DNA of 64,000 nucleotides from Brachionus rotundiformis (GCA_016802295.1 JAESIW010000122.1:1-64000), one strand, 5' to 3'; counted from the first letter of the stretch, positions 1 to 12,333 are shown. Notes: generated by a model not told the origin, from the letters alone. Made by a program: numbers and translations.

Positions 1-120
1 GACAGACGGACAGACGGACAGACGGACAGACGGACAGACGGACGGACAGACATGACAAACTTAATACCTAGATTTTTTATTTAGATGTTTTTTAAAGTTA
101 TTTTGGTAAAATCTAGGCAA
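1..120. repeat. Right end of the TTGCCTAGATTTTACC inverted-repeat element, copy 1 (truncated by window edge)
   Basis: A GACGGACA-type microsatellite runs into an AT-rich stretch that ends in GGTAAAATCTAGGCAA. The same order of parts is seen at the right ends of the copies at 15851-16277 and 18933-19571, so this is the right part of a third copy. It joins a telomere-like tract directly. The left part lies outside the window. Confidence 0.85.
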
Positions 121-155
121 CCCTAAACCCTAACCCTAAACCCTAACCCTAACCC
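121..155. repeat. Telomere-like tract (mixed CCCTAA / CCCTAAA)
   Basis: Five to six units of CCCTAA mixed with CCCTAAA follow the repeat end without any spacer. This is the longest telomere-like run in the window. Shorter, decayed versions occur near 560-578, 16278-16286, 18628-18648, 18909-18931, 19572-19590 and 19627-19660, mostly where unrelated pieces of sequence meet. Confidence 0.85.
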
Positions 156-691
156 ATAAAATATAAAAATTTATTTTTTCTCAATACAAATAGTACCATT
201 AGATTTAGATTAGACAATTTCGAATCTTTTTATATACATATTAATGTATGAACTATTTAAATTCAGTAATAGATATTTTTTTTTTACTTATTTTTGTTCA
301 ATTATAATCACACTCTAAACTTGTTCTAATTCATTCAATTTTAAATTCCAAGCCTAGATTTTTTAATATTACAATCGACTTGGATCTATTTATCGAATTT
401 CATTTTTTATTTTAGACCTTTAGCTGGTCGGAACAAAAATATTTAACAATTTATTAATGCACTTATAATTCAAAACACAACCAATACATTACAATTTTTG
501 AAAAAATAAAGAAAATATTAGGAAACAAAATAAATACTGCACACAATAATTATGCATTAACCCGACCCTAAACCCCTAAAATGTCAACAAAATTTTAATA
601 AAATATAAAAATTTATTTTTTCTCAATACAAATAGTACCATTAGATTTAGATTAGACAATTTCGAATCTTTTTATATACATATTAATGTAT
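156..691. repeat. 94-bp exact direct repeat pair (156-249 and 598-691)
   Basis: The two 94-bp copies read as identical and start 442 bp apart. Each lies just downstream of a telomere-like tract (121-155 and about 560-578). The 348 bp between them shows no coding potential. This fits a local duplication that includes the telomere-like junction, or short terminal repeats of an unknown element. The AT-rich sequence from 692 to 870 holds nothing else I recognise. Confidence 0.8.
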
Positions 692-870
692 ACACATATT
701 TTTAAATGTTAATTTTTTTAAATTTTAAATTTTTAAATTTTTTACTTTAAATTTCAAATGACCATTTGTTGGTCAAATTTTTAAATAAAGAATAAAATTC
801 AGGTTTTAATTGCTTTATTAAAAAAATTTCAATACTAACAAATTTTCAGAACGAAAAAAAATAAATCAAA

Positions 871-1653
871 TCAGTCAATAATTATGACATCATCCTCAAT
901 AGTTTGAATTAGCTCTATTGAGCTATTGCAATTTTCTTCGCCATCTTTCCTTCTGAATTCCTCATCATCAAAAGCAGTTTCTACGTTTTGTTTTGTTGTA
1001 ATATAAAATACATCAGATTCTTCATCCATACAAAATTCCTCTTCGGTTTCTTCGCTTTCATATTCGGTTTCTTCATCAGATTTATCTAATTCATCTGTTC
1101 TGATCATTTGGCAGTTAGACCTTATTTCATAAAGATCGCCAAAACGATCTTTGAGCAATTTGTTTCCTATTTTTATCATTGTTTTTTTTAAAAATTCATT
1201 TTCTTCTTTTATCATCTGGATCTCGTAACTTCTATTGCCCGCTATTGAGATCCCATAACGTCCATATCTGATTTGATCAAGAAAATTTTCAGGCCCTTCG
1301 AAGTTCTCATGATCTAATTGAACTAGTGCCATTTTTTGCCTAAAAATATCAAAAAAATTCTCCAAAAGAAGTGGATTTTCTCTGATTAGAATTTTATTTA
1401 GATAAGTTTTAATTTTTTTTCTCGGTAAGGTATTAAAATTGTCCCATCTTATTATTGGTCCATCCAATGAGCCACGTTGGAGGACTCCATAATAAGTTAC
1501 ATTGAAGACACTTGTGTGAGTCACAATTTCATCATATTTGATTTCCTTGGTATCAATATTAAAAAACTTTACGAAATATTTGAAATTTTCGCAAAATGGA
1601 CATTCCGATTCATTGCAGATACACTTTTCTTTGAGTTGGGTATATTGTTCCAT
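871..1653 (-). CDS. Hypothetical acidic protein, 260 aa
   Basis: I do not recognise this protein. Near the N terminus there are four cysteines in two close pairs (C-x-C and C-x-x-C, residues about 11-21), which could bind zinc. A basic, helical middle follows. The last 80 residues are strongly acidic (runs of Glu and Asp, residues about 190-260) and end in alternating Ile and Asp. There is no signal peptide or membrane segment. It stands alone in a repeat-rich stretch between telomere-like DNA and a dynein pseudogene, so it may be cargo of a mobile element or virus. Codon use is AT-rich like its surroundings. The 540 bp upstream of its start, up to about 2190, hold no gene I can see. Confidence 0.5.
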   Translation of the reverse strand: MEQYTQLKEKCICNESECPFCENFKYFVKFFNIDTKEIKYDEIVTHTSVFNVTYYGVLQRGSLDGPIIRWDNFNTLPRKKIKTYLNKILIRENPLLLENFFDIFRQKMALVQLDHENFEGPENFLDQIRYGRYGISIAGNRSYEIQMIKEENEFLKKTMIKIGNKLLKDRFGDLYEIRSNCQMIRTDELDKSDEETEYESEETEEEFCMDEESDVFYITTKQNVETAFDDEEFRRKDGEENCNSSIELIQTIEDDVIIID

Positions 1654-2194
1654 ATTTATACCAGTTTATCGAATTTGTATTACTTTTGAGAAAAAATATT
1701 TATATTTTCGACACTTTTTATAAGCTGAGTTAAAATTAAAGATAAATATATGAACTATTTAGTTAATATATCAATAAAATTTATATCTATTCTTTTATAG
1801 ATCAAATAAAAAGATAAAATCGAAAAATATTTTTTTATATTTATTTCTAAGCAAATAAAAGATAAAAAATTCAGGTCAAAATGATTAAGCCGAGGGTCGA
1901 ATAGGGGATCAATTTATTAATATTCATTTAGATTTTTTGCAAATCAGTCGGTTCGAAAGCTCATTCAAAATGTATTTTTGGTCATTTTTTTTATTAGAAT
2001 TAAATTTAATATTTAATCAACTACCGAGCATATTTTTTATTTTAATAAATAATATTAATTTTTAAATTTTCTTAATTAAAAAATATAAAATTTAATTAGA
2101 AAATTTTGAATTAAATTATTATTTGAATAACAATGGTATAAAAGGTTTAGAAATTTTAATTATCTTTTTTGTATCATTGTTTATTAATAATTTT

Positions 2195-4500
2195 TAAGGT
2201 GCGAATGAGAAAAATTTTGAATATTGGCTAAGATTTCAATCGTCATGGATATATTTGGAGCCAATATTTGTTCATGAGGACATTAGACAGCCATTTCCAA
2301 ATTGGTGTCCATAAACAATGACATTAATTGCCATTTGTGAGATAAGCGTCGTAATAGGCATTTAATTCTAGAAATAGAAGGCATGCTATCAAATGAGAAT
2401 GAATTTGTTTACTTCAAGAACAAAATTAAGCCAAACGATTCCAGAGGTTTGGGAGAGAAATGGCTGCAAAGGTTGAAAAAGAATTCACCAAAGTCTTCAC
2501 TTAGAAACCATGAATGCAATTAAGCAAGTTTCTATCATGTCAAGATTTGAGTGGATTTCGAGTTTTGCCAGAAAAATTTTCCAAGCAATTAACATGATCA
2601 AATGGACCACTGAAGTAACTCAAGCTTTTTTTAGTGAAAATGGTTTTAGGTTTTTTAGGGTTTTATGTAAAAGAGTGTAATAAAAAATTAGAAGAGATTG
2701 TGATTATGGACTGTGGTCAATTGAATAGCATGACCAGGATCGCAATTGAGGCTTTAATAGTTGATGTTTATGGTAAAATTTTGCTTTTTATTTTCTAATT
2801 CTAAACTTATTCGAGATTTTTTTATTTTTGATAATTAAATTTCTTTATTAAGATTCAAATTGGATTGATTTAGAAATTTAATAAGCCAATTCTGAATAAA
2901 TTTTAGTAAATTTTATTAAATTTAATTAGAGTTTACAATAAAGTCAAACAGAGTTTTATTTTTTTAACCAATAACTCTTCCATTTTGTCCATCCAATTTC
3001 GTTAGTTTATTTTTATCTGTATTTTGATTTTATTATTTAAGAATTAAATATGAAAATATATTATTTATGAGTACGCAAATGAATATTTGAGTAATATCAC
3101 TCGTTTGGTACTCAAATTAATCTGTTTGTGTTTAATTGTTTGTGTTGTGTTTAATCGCTCGGACGGTCTGGATTACAAAGAAATGGGAAAATTATTCAAA
3201 TGTTTGTCTAAATCGGGCGCTTAGGCCTGCTTCTTAGAGTTCAATCGCATTCAGATCGAAGTTCTGTCCGTGGTGGCTCAACAAATTCAAACAATTCAAC
3301 GAGCCATTGCTTAAAACAAAGTCTAATTTATGCTCGTAGATGTTAAACTTATTCTGGATCCAACCTGTTCCATATTTATAAACATGAATCATGTCAATTC
3401 AGGACGGCCGAGCTGCCGGACAATTAAGAAGTTTTGTTTAGACCAGTGGTCATGAAGGTTCCAGACCATCAACTAATAGTAGAAATATCTCTCTACTCAA
3501 TCGGCTCTGTAGAGGCGCGATCTCTTGCTGGCAAAATAGTCTCCACTTACAAGCTTTGTTCAGAACAATTGTCATCACAGCATCACTATGAATACGGCAT
3601 GAGAGCTCTCAAGACTGTACTCTACGCAGTTGGTAAACAAAAAAGATCTAAACAAACCAGAACAAGTTCTTGTTCTCAGAGCAAAAAGAGATGTTAATTT
3701 GCCAAAATTTTTGCCAGAAGACATTGCTCTGTTTTAAACATTGTCTTTAAGCAATGAAGACGGATTACACTGGTTGGTTTATGGAATCAATACCACAGTT
3801 GTAAGATATGCTGCAATTAGGCATGGACTGACCAGTTGTTGCCATTGGGAAAAAAAACATGAACACAGTGCTTGATGGAAACAAAAAGCTGTTTCTAATG
3901 AGTACTGATATAATATAAATGAGCCAAAGCAGAAAATGAGAAGCAAATTGTATAGAACAGGCGTCACCAGCCACAGTAAGCCGAAGCGGCACGATTTATT
4001 TGAATCCGATGTCTCTTGGAATTACCACGCTGGTCAAATGCTGGCTAAAGTATCATATACCCAAGCATTTGAACTGAAAGCATGCCAAAGTGTTAGAACT
4101 CATGTTCGAATGTCTTCTAGAGACGTGTTTGAGTCCCGTGAACAATGGCTCATCAAAGCAACATGACCTAATATTTTGACCAAGAGAAAGATGAAGATCC
4201 ATATGAGAATGACATTATGAATAAAAAAAAGCCTAATTCGCATCAGATATAAATTGAACATGACATAAAAGACATGCTGAAAGCTTATATTTTTTTGTCA
4301 ATTGTTTGGTGAATTGGTGCAGTACTAAAAGAGGATTCTAGGACAAAATTCTCCAAATTTTTTCTTCTCATTCATATCAACAACAAATCGGACCCTAAAC
4401 CAAGAGATCTTAACTTTGGCAAATATGCTCTTATTCCAAGAGATAATTTAACTGTGTACAAATATGTTTATGTACATCGTAATTTGGGCATTTGATTAAG
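2195..4500 (+). pseudogene. Dynein heavy chain pseudogene (linker to AAA2 region)
   Basis: Translated pieces in several frames match the order of a dynein heavy chain motor. At about 2240 there is SSWIYLEPIF with an EDI, typical of the linker. At about 2378-2500 a stretch has the MLSNENE and WLQRL pattern. At about 2600 there is WTTEV, and near 2720 SMTRIAIEALIVDVYG. At 3165-3310 comes GLDYKEMGKLFKC, an FNRIQIEVLSVVAQQI run and QRAI, from AAA1. At 3400-3730 come GRAELPDN, LFRPVVMKVPD, SEQLSSQHHYEYGMRA. Near 4290-4500 there is SIVW with a KFSKFF run and an AAA2-like end. Stops, frameshifts and an unrelated AT-rich block at about 2795-3150, where the AAA1 P-loop should be, break it many times. 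It is a dead fragment of a gene several times longer. The axonemal subclass is likely but not proven. Confidence 0.85.
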
Positions 4501-5086
4501 TGTCCCGGATTGTCGAATCTCTCAGCATAACTAAATCAATGAAGTTTTAATTCTTTTACTATTAACCAGTCTCAGTTTGAATAAATTGGTTTAGTTAAAT
4601 TTGTAAAGTTTTTTTTTAAATTATAATTATTTGATATTTTATTAAATTAAAGAAGTAAATTTAAAAAAAGTAGATTTTTTTATTGGGTTTAGCAAAAATT
4701 TAATAATTAAAGTTTATAATTATCTAATGGATTGCTCTTAGCTGTACAGTTGTTTGTTTGAAAATTGTCAAATTGTAAATAGCCGTCATGAACATCTAAG
4801 ACTTTCTCTCAAGTTCAAATGAACGCCAGACTGCTGGTAAAGAATTCAGTAAAAAATGCTTTCATTTAAAATTTTTGTAAGAATATTTCAAGTCCTCAAA
4901 TGGTTCCGTATTCCATATCAGATATCGACACGAAAAAACTTTAATACAAAAAATACTCAAATTTTTTTTGTCTATATATAGTATATAAAATTGAATAATG
5001 TTTTAGAAATTTATTAAAAATTTTTATTATTTTTAAATGAAAAAATTAAAACAATTATTTTAATTAATTAATATAGTTGGTATATT
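4501..5086. other. AT-rich intergenic stretch, no gene seen
   Basis: No open frame of useful length, no RNA gene and no clear repeat is visible. A few fragments near 4740-4930 could be worn coding sequence, but I cannot assign them. Confidence 0.5.
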
Positions 5087-5320
5087 TCAAAATGGTTGAG
5101 AATTCCATCCCTTGCTATCTGAATCCTGATTGCTCGAAATATATGACCATGTAGACTGAATTGGATTGTCATTTTCTGGAAATGGATCTTTGGAACAAGA
5201 CTGATAAGAACTATGTGTGATTGTTTGGCTTGAATTTTCTTGAACATTTTCTTGATTCTTGTAGTACTCGTCTAGGAAATCATTTAATAATTTATTATCA
5301 TATTCTGAATTCTGACTCAT
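5087..5320 (-). CDS. Small hypothetical protein, 77 aa
   Basis: The open frame has an ATG start and a composition rich in Ser, Asn, Asp, Gln and aromatic residues, with no hydrophobic segment. I do not recognise it. It lies 415 bp from the glycoprotein gene and points away from it. The low-complexity, polar composition suggests a disordered peptide. It could be a regulatory or accessory protein of a mobile element, the last exon of a longer gene, or a chance frame. The 414 bp between it and the next gene hold nothing I recognise. Confidence 0.35.
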   Translation of the reverse strand: MSQNSEYDNKLLNDFLDEYYKNQENVQENSSQTITHSSYQSCSKDPFPENDNPIQSTWSYISSNQDSDSKGWNSQPF

Positions 5321-5734
5321 CTTGGATTGTACTTTTTTAAATTATTTTTAATGACCGTAAATAAGTTTTTTTTTCCGTCTATTTATATTAAATTTCAATC
5401 ATAAATTAATGATTTTTATTTACTATTTTTATTAATATTTATTTTTGATAAAAGTAATAGAGATAAATTATTTTATTAAATTTAAAAATTTAATACAATA
5501 ACAATAAAACTTTTTTATTATTAAAATAAAGAAATAAAGAAGTCAATAAATTTTATTAATATTGATTTTATAAATTTATCGATTTTTTTTAAGTGTTATC
5601 TCAATTGCTTTGATAAAATGTTTTTTAAAATAGATTTGAAAATTTAATTCATTTTTTTATTCCTTGATTTTTTACTATAAAAATGATGACAAAATTAATT
5701 TGATACTTTAGATCTATTCAAAAAAATTTTTGAC

Positions 5735-7573
5735 ATGACTAAGCTTTCAATTGTTTTTTTGAGCATTATATGCTTTATAATTAATCGAACTTTAAGTCAA
5801 CTGTACACAAAAATTGATGGTAAATTCAAAATGTGTACTGTGAATGCTAATTTGAATTTATTAAACATGCAAAGCAATTGTTTTAATGAAAAAAGATCCG
5901 TGGATTCAACACACTTCAAAGAATTAGACATGAAAAAAATTTCAAAAGCATTTGTCTTTTCAAAGCATAATTTTTTACTTGAATCAAAAGGAATAGAATG
6001 TAAAATGATTGTAAAAAAATATCGATTTAGCAGAGATTTTTTGTTCAATAAATATATACAAAATGATGTCCAGACAGTACATCTTTCAGAACATGATTGT
6101 AAAAAAATGTATGTTGAAAAGAAATGTGGTGATTTTACTCAATCGTATGACATGAAATGTGAAAACAATAGTACATGTTGGTTTATACAAAAAGTTGTAG
6201 ACGAGTTTCCATTTTATTTTGGCACAATAGAAAAACGCTTCTACGAGTGTCATTTGAATGAAAAAATAGTATTGGCACAAAATAGGCATCAGAGTATCTT
6301 TCACAATTCAAAATTTCCATGTTTAGCTCAGGATGGGGTTTGTTTTATGCAACAAAGTACAATCTTATGGAATGCAAAGGAAATACGTGATTGTCCTTTT
6401 GAAAGACTAATAAATCTGAGTGATCTTAATCAATATGTAACAACATCAGATAATTTTCTGGTTTATTCAAAAAAGGAAAAATATTTATTTAAATTAGAGA
6501 AAAAAGTCAACCATTGTGGTATTGATTTCTATTTAACATCGGAAGGAATTTATTTGTCATTTTATTCGGGAAACCCGGAACTGGAAAAAAAAATAAAACA
6601 ATTGCCAACATCAAAATATTCTATGAACCATTTTATGGAGAAAGATAAGAATGATTTATTAATTGCAGAACAAGATTATGAGAATAATTTCTTTTTTGAA
6701 CAAATTCGGCAAGTTCAATGTACTTTAATGGTAAATTCAATAATGCAAAATCTACATTTAAAGGATACATTTATTAGATTAAATAACTTTGGTACTCTTT
6801 TATCCTAATATTAACAGTATTATTATACTAATTACAATTATTTTTAAGATAAAAAAGAATTTGTTTTCTATATAAATAATGGTCAGGCTTTTGTTCCAAT
6901 ATGTGCTAATGTATCAAGTATACGTATAAAGAAGAAATTAAACAATGAAATAAGCTGCAAAAAACATATACCAATTGAATATAAATTTGATCATTCTGGT
7001 GTTTATAAATCTGGTTATTTGCGTTCAAATAATATAATAACAAAATATTCAATGGAGTCGACAAGTTGTCGACAGTCATTAATTGTAATAGACAAAGATA
7101 ATTCGAAAAGTAAAATAATAAAACGTATCGATAATACTTTATTTACTGAGGATTTAAAACATCACACAACAAATTTAAAATTAATATCCGGTAATGTAAA
7201 AGATTTATATAACCATCATGCCTATCTTTTGAATGGAACTGATTTAATTGAAAACATAAACGAATTTATTCAAGATACTTTGAATAACAATTATGAAGAT
7301 AGTATACAGTCAGAAGAATCAAATGAAATTAAAACAAATTTTGATGACTTAAGCATAAAGACCAACAGTGATCCTTTGATTACGATTACAGGAAGCATTT
7401 CAAATGGTTTCTCCAGCATTATAGATGGGTTAAAGAAATCTTTTTTCAAATCATTTTTATTTATTTGTCTTTTTTTTTTCTTAATCATTATAATTTCTGG
7501 TGTTTTTATATTTTATAAGAAAAATTTCAAAACTTTTTCTAAAAAAGAGTATTCTGGCATTGAATTAGCTTGA
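5735..7573 (+). CDS. Envelope-like type I membrane glycoprotein, 2 exons, 593 aa (possible endogenous viral glycoprotein)
   Basis: Exon 1 (5735-6791) and exon 2 (6849-7573) join in phase through a 57-bp GT-AG intron, giving 593 codons. The start is the first ATG and opens a signal peptide (hydrophobic residues about 4-21). The ectodomain has many cysteines and several N-x-S/T sites. A single hydrophobic segment, rich in Phe, Leu and Ile, lies near the C terminus (about 26 residues, encoded at 7445-7522). A short basic tail follows and holds a YSGI motif of the YxxPhi sorting type. This layout and length match class I membrane glycoproteins such as rhabdovirus-like or chuvirus-like surface proteins integrated into animal genomes. 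No family-specific motif was identified, so the viral origin is inference. The gene ends 161 bp before the Helitron-family gene on the same strand. An alternative is an ordinary host surface protein. Confidence 0.55.
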
Positions 7574-7734
7574 AAATTTAATTAATTTTCACTTCATATT
7601 TTAAACTATCGCTTTCTGTATTTTTTCTTAAATATTTTTTTTTAAGTTTTAATAATAATTAAATAAAAATTTAGATTTAAAAGAACTTAATTGTTTTTAA
7701 ACCAATCAACCAAAATTTTCGATAAGATAGTAGA

Positions 7735-10700
7735 ATGTCTCAACGATTGTCAATTAACAAGATTAAAATGTTGAATCAACTGATTCGTAATGATCTTTTG
7801 AGAAGCAATTCGGAACCAGCAAGGTTTTGTTACGATAGCAAATCATCGTATGTCGGTCGTGCAATACCAAATTTGGTAAATACTTGTTTTGTTGGTTCAA
7901 TTTTGCAATGTATCAATTCGTATGATCAAATCTTGCGGCAGTTAATCGAGTATAAAAATCAATACCAATCTGTTTATACAGAAAAGGATTATGAGCTATT
8001 CGATTCGTACTCAAATCTGGTTTACAATGGACTCAATCAAGTGAAAAAACCAACTAAAAGTCAATTCACAGCATTGGTTTTTAACTTTTTCGAGAAATTT
8101 TACGAATCTGAATTAAACGAATACTTTGAACAATTTCAGCAAAATGATGCTCATGAATTCTTGATTCAATTTGTTGAATACATGGATAAATGTGTGGTTG
8201 AGCTAGAAATTGGCAAACGTGGTCTGAGAGCTACAGACAATATTTCAATTATTTACAATCAAATAAGAACAAGTCATAGTCTGATTAGCAATAGTTTTAT
8301 GTTTAAAACATTGCAAAAGTTATGTTGTTCAAAGAATGTATTTCATAAAAAGCAAATTGAATCTGAAAACTTTTGCCTACAAGTGCCAATTGATAGGAAT
8401 TGCAAAACAATTGAAGACTGCTTAGAGTTACATTTCAGGGATGAAACAATTGATAACACTAATTGTTCTCAATGTAATTCGAATCAGGTGTTCAATAGTG
8501 TAACCAAAATGTCGACAACAAATCAAAATCTGATCATTATGCTTAAGAGATTTAGTGTATGTATTCATTGAATAATTCGACAATAAATCATTTTTAAATA
8601 ACTTTTTGATTTTAGATCGATGAAACTGGATCACCGTTTAAGATTGATAATTTCATTGATCTAAAAGAAGTAATCGATATGTCGAGATTTATCTGGACTG
8701 AAAATAATATTCAAATAAAAGTAATATACAAGTTAGCATCAGTCTGCTTTCATCTTGGTGATTCAGCTAAATCAGGACACATTACTTGTAAGTTTTTTTT
8801 GATATTTATTAATTTAATTGAACAAACTGAGTAAATAAATTTTTCCTCATTAAAAGCTTTGGTATATTGTGAAGTAAAAAAACTATGGTTTTATTTCGAC
8901 GATGACAATATAAGTATATACAAAAATCTAGACGAGTTTATTCGGTCAAGAAGACAATCTAGTGAATCGTATATTTTGTTTTTCAAATTAATTTCAAATG
9001 AACAATGCGAACAAACATCATCACAATTTGTAGCTAATGATTTGGAAGAATTAGATGAAGCGCCTGATACTACGATTGGACAAACAATTCCGAGAACAAT
9101 AACAATTGACTCACAAATGAGTGTTGAAATTGTTGATTCAAGTCAAAGTATAATCGTATTAGATGAGGAACCATCTTCAAATGGAAAAACTAAATTAAAA
9201 AAATTAACAAAAAAAGAAGCAATAAAAAAGAGAAAAGAGTACAAGAAAGAATGGATGAAAGAGAAGCGAAAAAACTTACTTGCCAAACAAATGGAACAGA
9301 TAAATAATACAATGAGAAAAAGAGAAAAAAGAAAGAATGATGAAAATTTTAAAATTTCTGAACAAGTAAGGAACACAATCGAACATCAGCAAAGGAGAGA
9401 CTATCCTATATATAGATCGAACGAACAAACAAGGAACACAATTGAGCATCAGCATAGAAGAGAAGATCCTTTATATAGAGCTAATGAACAATATACAGAT
9501 ACAATTAAACATCAGCAAAGAAGAGATGATCCAATTTACAGATTAAATGAACAAACAAGGAACACAATTGAGCATCAGCATAGAAGAGAAGATCCTTTAT
9601 ATAGAGCTAATGAACAATATACAGATACAATTAAACATCAGCAAAGGAGAGAAGATCCTATATATAGAGCTGATGAACAAATGGTTAATACATTCGAACA
9701 TCGAGTTAGAAGAGACAATTTTGAATATAGAACAAGTGAACAAACACGAAACACAATTGAACATGGTGAAAGAAGAAAAGACAACGAGTATAGAGAAATT
9801 GAAAAACAAAAAGACCGATCATCTAAAGCAAGCAAACGAATTCAGCAAAATTGTTTGATAGACATCTATGAAGAAGGAATTAAAAATGGTCCTTCATTTG
9901 TTTGTGTTTGTTGCGGAGGATTGTTTTTTAAGAGAACTGTTGAAAAATTTAATTTAAACGAAAATAATTCATTGTTCAGAATGGTCTTCAATGTGGATAA
10001 AAAATCAGATTGTGGTTTTTATTGGTTATGTGTTACTTGCAAAAAATATATAAAAGAAAACAAGATTCCATCACTTGCTCTCTCTAATGGCCTAAATTTT
10101 CCAATTATTAGCCGAGAAATAAATGCACTAAACGATTTAGAAGAACGTTTATGTTCACCAAGACTACCATTTATTCGTATCAAAGAATTGGTCAATTGGG
10201 ATCATCAACAAAAAATTGTTGGCAATGTGGTAAATGTGCCAATTGACACAGAACAAACATTGGAATTTCTACCAAGGGAATTTAATGAATCTGAAACTAT
10301 TCAAATAGTTTTAAAACGAAGAATGGACTACAAAAAAGCTTATAGACTTGATAAAATTCGACCGCTGGCCATTTTAAATGCGATAAAATATTTAATTAAC
10401 AAGCCGCTTTTTAAAGAAAATCGAATCAAACTATAAAGAACATGGTTTGAAAATCATAATCACATTGAATGTATTAATTTAACTGAGGATTTTATTGTAA
10501 ACGATGAAGATCGTGAATTGCCAGATCTAAATTTAAATCCGGACAGTTTAAATAATTTAAAAATTCAACAACAAGAACAAATTGAAAATAATTATTTAGA
10601 AGTATTTCGACAAGCTCAACCGACATTACTTGTAGACAATAGCGAAATGAGTAAAATTGCTCCTGGCGAAGGTATACAACCAAGATCTATTCTCTCGGAC

Positions 10701-12333
10701 AAAGATGCAGAAGAATTGACATTTTTAAAGATATACGGCGGCGAAAAATTCTCACCTAAAATACAATTAAAATACGGTTTGAGATGTAAATCAGAATTTC
10801 GTCGTTACGATCGTCGATGTGCCGAAGATATAAATAAAATATTCTTTTCGTACAAAAAACTTGTGACGAAAAAATTAAATTCAGCTATTGACACTTGTCT
10901 ACGTAAAACGAAAGAAATTGACTCGATGACTGCTCGCGATGCTCTAAATAAACAAAAAATAAACGATCTAATTGTTCGTAATGAAGCACAAATGTTCTTG
11001 AGAACAATTCGTTCAAGTCCTCAATATTGGGAATGGAAGAAAATGGAAATAAATGCAATGATACGCCAATTGGGTTGTCCAACATTTTTTATAACATTTA
11101 GTCCTGCCGAAATTGACTGGAACGAATTGATAATAATTCTATTGAAAACTTTGGAAAATAGATTTGTAAATGTAGATGAATTGAATATGATAACAAGAGA
11201 AAAACGCATCGAATTAGTTAGTCGTGATCCAATTACGGTGGCTAGATACTTTGAAAATCGAATGGGTGAATTGCTAAAGTATGTTTTCAATCAAAATGGA
11301 CCATTCAAAGATAATCCAGTATTCGATTACTTTTGGCGGGTTGAATTTCAACATCGAGGTAGTCCACACATCCATTTAATTACATGGAATAAAGATGCAC
11401 CGCAATACGAAGATATCGCAGAATCAAATGATGAACAATCGAACAATGCGATGATTTACAATTGCTCAGATTTTATCGATAAATATATTACGACCAAGCG
11501 CACATCGAACAACTTAATTGTAGAAGACGATTACGAAAATCGTACTCAATTGTTACAAGACGTTCCAATTAAGTATCAAATACACGTACACAGAGATAAT
11601 TGTAAATTTAGCGATGAGCATAGCAATGTATTGTGTAAATATGGATTTCCATGGCCCATATTAGACAAAACAGTCATACTAGAGCCGATGAAAAAAGATT
11701 CCAAGTTTTTCTCTAAATCCTATGAGAATTTTATCATGATTAGAGACAAATTAAACGAAATAAATGCAAAATTTAAACGAAATCAATCGTATTCAATAAC
11801 ATTTAGTGAATTTTTGGACACACTGAATTTAAACGAAACAGATTATTTAAGAGCATTTTCTGCCTCTATTAAAAGGACGACAGTTTTTCTAAAGCGATCG
11901 TCGAGTGATATCATGGTCAATCCATACAATAAGCAAATTTACGTGCGACACAGAGCAAATATGGACATACAATTTATTACAGATCCATATGGTGCCGCTG
12001 CTTACGTTTCTGCTTATATGCTCAAGTCTAATGCTTCGATGTCAAGACTATTGAAAAATACAGTTGAAGAAGTAATACGAGGTAATTTGAGCGTAAAACA
12101 TCGACTATTAAAAGTGGCCAATAAATTTAACAATTGTTCCGAAATATCGGCTCAAGAGTGTGCTTATACATTGTTAAGTATGCCAGTGTCGAGGACATCA
12201 AGAGAAACAATGTACATAAATACGTTTCCGTCCAAAGATCGCAATTTTATATCGAAAGAAGATCGCTATTTGGAAATTTTAAACCCCGAATCGAGAAATA
12301 TATTTCGAGCTGGCATCTTGCAACACTATACAA
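7735..12333 (+). pseudogene. Helitron-family protein, N-terminal part: USP protease, 21-aa repeats, DUF6570-like, HUH Rep (one in-frame stop, cut by gap)
   Basis: Exons 7735-8556, 8616-8787 and 8857 onward join in phase. Exons 1-3 encode a ubiquitin-specific protease fold. The Cys box is NTCFVGSILQC, followed by QQNDAHEFL, a zinc-finger-like CxxC pair (NCSQCN), a His box at SGHIT, and the closing YILFF strand. Exon 3 continues into a basic segment and seven 21-residue repeats. A DUF6570-like domain follows (CVCC and WLCVTCK motifs, then NVVNVP and LPRE). An in-frame TAA at 10434-10436 interrupts the frame, which goes on unchanged. The Helitron-like Rep domain has FFITFSPAEIDW, HRGSPHIHL (HUH) and YVSAYMLK (two-tyrosine motif). 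The frame is then lost in the assembly gap. Rep nicks and joins single-stranded DNA in rolling-circle transposition. Many Helentrons carry an OTU-type cysteine protease, so a USP domain here is unusual. Confidence 0.85.
9354..9794 (+). repeat. Seven tandem 63-bp coding repeats in the Helitron-family gene
   Basis: The repeats encode 21-residue units of the form EQ-x-RNTIEHQ-x-RR-x-DP-x-YR. Units 2-3 and units 4-5 are almost identical at the DNA level (126-bp period, about 9421-9546 and 9547-9672), which shows a recent internal duplication. Units 1, 6 and 7 have diverged more. The charge pattern suggests an extended helix that may bind nucleic acid. Confidence 0.85.

Noticed and set aside
9143..9376. 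Phe/Ser-rich minus-strand frame opposite the Helitron repeats
   Set aside because: It mirrors the lysine-rich coding strand. No start context or homology supports it.
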